Source: Tannerella sp. (lineage in GTDB: Bacteria; Bacteroidota; Bacteroidia; Bacteroidales; Tannerellaceae). From it: DNA of 5,097 bases. Each line of letters starts with the position of its first letter. Position 1 is the first letter of the stretch. Positions 2,743-5,097 of this stretch are shown here, in pieces. A model generated the notes under the pieces. It was not told the DNA's origin. It did no database searches and saw nothing but the letters and a program-made list of their open reading frames with translations. A program made the translations under genes and the position numbers. The stretch spans positions 1 through 5,097 of the forward strand of contig JAISTJ010000155.1 of NCBI GenBank assembly GCA_031272655.1, in the 5' to 3' direction.

Positions 2743-5097
2743 ATCCGGAGATGTTTTGAAAGTCAGCGTTGCGCCGGATAGCGTTTCGGCAGGTTTGCCG
2801 TTGCGTATCAGTTTTACGGAAGCTGTTCCCCACGGGTTGATGAGTTTGCAGGGAGCGCCTTTTTCGCTGAGAATGCGGAGTTTGCCGACTTTTCCATTTG
2901 AATATGAGGCGCTTACAAGAAACGCACCGACTGCGCGAAGGGTTGAAAACTCGGCGTCAACGGTCTTATTCCAGTTAGGGAACAGGCGGATCTGCCCGTC
3001 ATAGCTCTGAAGCATACATTCGTTCACTACAAGCGGCAGCGCAAAATTCTCAAACCACAAGCCCATTGGCGCCATAAAAGCATAGTTGGTATTGTCGTCA
3101 TACCGTCCCCCGCCCTGCATCACCATGTCGGCGGCAGATTTGTTAGGCAACATGGAATAATGCACTTGGCGTTTAAACCTCTCAATATCAAGCTCTCCCA
3201 GACGAACGGCAATCATGCTGAGCGACACGATGTCATTTCCGCCTTCGTTGCGGTGAGCGCGTAAGGTATTGAGCAGTTTCTGCTTCACATCGGCAGGCGC
3301 ATCAATGCCATATTCTTCTCCCGGAAAGACATGTAGCAGGTTTGCAGGCAGGTTGTAAACCATTTTATCCGTTTCCTCAGGCACCGATGTGTAGATTTCG
3401 CCGTATTGTTCCGATTTCGCTGTGGAATATTCGGGCATCTTGCTCAAAATTTCTTTTACATCTTTTAAAAGCGCCTTTTCCTGTTTTTCAAGTTTCAAAA
3501 CAGACGCAGCTTCGATGAAAGCGTTGAAAATGAACTTAGTAAGCGTCAAATCGCACTGTGTATCGTAGTTGTATTTGAATCCGGGCTGCAGGCTGTACAG
3601 TTCCGGCGGTACGGACGGGATAATGTGGTAAAGGTTGTCGTTCCACTGCGGCCCATGCCCGTCGGGGCGTTTCATATAGTCCACAAGAAACATAACTGCC
3701 TTTTTAATAGGATCATACGCGCGATTTTTCAGGTAATCGGCGTCCAACGAGTAGATATAATGCCACCATAGTCCCTGCACCGTCCATGGCGTTTCAAATA
3801 CCTCCCAACCCCAGTCGGGAAGCGGATATGGATGATACGTCATGTCCACCGGATAGGCTGAATGAGGGAAGAACGCGCCCCGCATATTGTAATACTCTTT
3901 CGCCCACTTTTCGCTGACGGGCAGCAGGTGGTAAACCATATCAACATAAGGCAAGTTTTTGTCTAAGTGATTGGTAGAGAACGGCATCCAGAACGGCTGC
4001 TGCGTGTTATAATTCATGTGGTAATCGCCGTGCCAAGCTGTGCCAATGTCTCCGAGGCTCCAGTTGGCAAACAGTCCGGGGCATGTAACGCCTTCTTTTA
4101 CGGAACAATTGAAGAAATAAAGGTTCCAATACCAGATTTCTTCAAGGAATTTGTCGGCAAGTTTCACACCTGATTTGTTCCAAAACGTCGCCCATTCGGA
4201 TACGGATTTTTGCGAAGCGGCGCTGTATCCGGATGCCGTCGGCGCGTTTAATCCGTCCTGCTTTGCTTTGACGTCGGTTGCAAGTCCTTCAGTAAGAGTT
4301 ATATATCCTGTGAACGGCTTATTGTCCTGCACGATATAACGTTCGAGGCGGCGGAGAGGCTCGTCCTGACCGCTTACTAAATGGCGGGTGCCGTTCACAA
4401 GCTCGGAACTGACGCGAACTTCGAGCCTGAACGCTTTATCTTTGGGATGACCTGCCGTCTTGTCGTATTTTTCCGGCGTCTGATACGGCATCACCTGCGT
4501 GAATGAAAGCGATTGACCTTCTTTAAATGTATAGTTGGGGAAGTCGCGCGGCGTTTTAGGGTCAGGAATCATCCTTAACCGGTTGAAACACGACGGCGCG
4601 GGTTGTCCGTTAGCGTCAAGAAGCCTGAACCACAGCACATCGGCGGTCATGTCCGTAAAAACCTGCAAAGTTTGCTTTTTGCCATCTACGAGCAAATATA
4701 CTTCGCAGATTCCGGTTGAGATATCTGTCTTATGACCAAGCATTTCCGCTTTTCCGCGGTCGAAACCAAGCACTACAGTGCCGCACGGGAACGGACGGGG
4801 GTATGGCTTGTCATAGTTCACCCGCATCAATTCAAAATAATTCCTGAACCAAGCGTCGTCACGGATGCTTTTTAACCCTTCCGGCAACGCTTTTACGCGG
4901 GCTATAATCTCTTCAAAAGTGCCCGTTTTGTCCTGATTATCTTCCGCTACCCGGATGTCCCATACGTTGTTATGCCCGAAATGAAACTGGATAGCGTCGG
5001 GGCGGGTTGTTACTACTACGCCCATGCCGCCGTTGCCCAGCACTGCGCCTTCAAAAAAATCAACTGCAGGCTTGTTCAGCTCAATAGGATGCAGCCG
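2704..5097 (-). CDS. GH95-like glycoside hydrolase (alpha-L-fucosidase superfamily), N-terminus cut by window edge
   Basis: The frame is open to the window edge, giving 797 visible residues (numbered here from the edge); the GTG at 5043-5041 is not the start, because in-frame RLHPIELNKPAVDFFEGA precedes it. The layout resembles GH95: an N-terminal beta-sandwich beginning near LGNGGMG (20-26), a linker to about residue 300, an (alpha/alpha)6 barrel, and a C-terminal beta domain. Barrel landmarks are CPGLFANWS (339-347), WHGDYHMNYNTQ (355-366), PSVPPE (494-499), RAHRNEGGND (613-622), MGLWFENFA (678-686) and LQSYDGQIRLFPNW (697-709). By comparison with GH95, Asn362/Asn364 would be the base-assisting pair, Glu499 the general acid, and Glu683 would sit where GH95 has the IDGN aspartate. 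That suggests a divergent subfamily whose substrate I cannot name. Export is likely for such enzymes, but the signal region is missing. The last residues (about SGLGV) and the TGA come from a heptamer array. No terminator follows, and no link to the trp genes is evident. Confidence 0.75.
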   Translation of the reverse strand, partial: RLHPIELNKPAVDFFEGAVLGNGGMGVVVTTRPDAIQFHFGHNNVWDIRVAEDNQDKTGTFEEIIARVKALPEGLKSIRDDAWFRNYFELMRVNYDKPYPRPFPCGTVVLGFDRGKAEMLGHKTDISTGICEVYLLVDGKKQTLQVFTDMTADVLWFRLLDANGQPAPSCFNRLRMIPDPKTPRDFPNYTFKEGQSLSFTQVMPYQTPEKYDKTAGHPKDKAFRLEVRVSSELVNGTRHLVSGQDEPLRRLERYIVQDNKPFTGYITLTEGLATDVKAKQDGLNAPTASGYSAASQKSVSEWATFWNKSGVKLADKFLEEIWYWNLYFFNCSVKEGVTCPGLFANWSLGDIGTAWHGDYHMNYNTQQPFWMPFSTNHLDKNLPYVDMVYHLLPVSEKWAKEYYNMRGAFFPHSAYPVDMTYHPYPLPDWGWEVFETPWTVQGLWWHYIYSLDADYLKNRAYDPIKKAVMFLVDYMKRPDGHGPQWNDNLYHIIPSVPPELYSLQPGFKYNYDTQCDLTLTKFIFNAFIEAASVLKLEKQEKALLKDVKEILSKMPEYSTAKSEQYGEIYTSVPEETDKMVYNLPANLLHVFPGEEYGIDAPADVKQKLLNTLRAHRNEGGNDIVSLSMIAVRLGELDIERFKRQVHYSMLPNKSAADMVMQGGGRYDDNTNYAFMAPMGLWFENFALPLVVNECMLQSYDGQIRLFPNWNKTVDAEFSTLRAVGAFLVSASYSNGKVGKLRILSEKGAPCKLINPWGTASVKLIRNGKPAETLSGATLTFKTSPDEVIEFEVSGLGV

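Noticed and set aside
290..4735. Plus-strand open frames of 60-123 codons overlapping trpG, trpE and the glycosidase
   Set aside because: They lie antisense to well-supported genes, have no recognisable motifs and show compositions expected of shadow frames.
5041..5043. GTG as the glycosidase start
   Set aside because: The frame continues upstream to the window edge with plausible sequence (RLHPIELNKPAVDFFEGA), so the true start lies outside.

Overview
The window most likely comes from a member of the Bacteroidota, probably Bacteroidales-like. The main evidence is a textbook Bacteroidota promoter (TTTG, 19-nt spacer, TAAATTTG), gene starts without Shine-Dalgarno sequences, and TrpE and TrpG proteins of the compact type I associate with that phylum. 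All recognisable genes lie on the minus strand, so transcription runs from high to low coordinates.

Layout in transcription order: (1) 5097-2704, the 3' part of a large GH95-like glycoside hydrolase gene, cut by the window edge. (2) 2703-2367, a 337-bp non-coding stretch holding a complete trp control region: promoter (2633-2603), a 19-residue leader peptide with two adjacent Trp codons (2578-2519), and an intrinsic terminator (2468-2431) that acts as an attenuator. (3) 2366-966, trpE. (4) 965-769, a repeat-filled spacer. (5) 768-190, trpG. (6) 189-114, a spacer with a C/G-rich inverted repeat. (7) 113-1, the first 37 codons of trpD. TrpE and TrpG form anthranilate synthase and TrpD performs the next step, so this is the head of a tryptophan biosynthesis operon. 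The glycosidase has no evident functional link to it.

Two things stand out. First, the trp leader has every part needed for ribosome-mediated attenuation, including a 7-nt segment at the leader stop codon (TGTGAGT) exactly complementary to the top of the terminator hairpin (ACTCACA). Charged tRNA-Trp would let the ribosome reach the stop codon, cover that segment and permit termination. Stalling at the Trp codons would leave it free to disrupt the terminator. Second, most of the spacer sequence is built from short tandem words with 7- or 8-nt period (AGTTTAT, AATCTAA, GAAACCT, CACTAAC, CAAATTTT, AACTTCGT/GCCTTCAT). These arrays and a separate C/G-rich repeat run into the 3' ends of three genes and supply their stop codons and, in two cases, their last few residues.

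No tRNA, rRNA, CRISPR array, insertion sequence or phage gene was seen.
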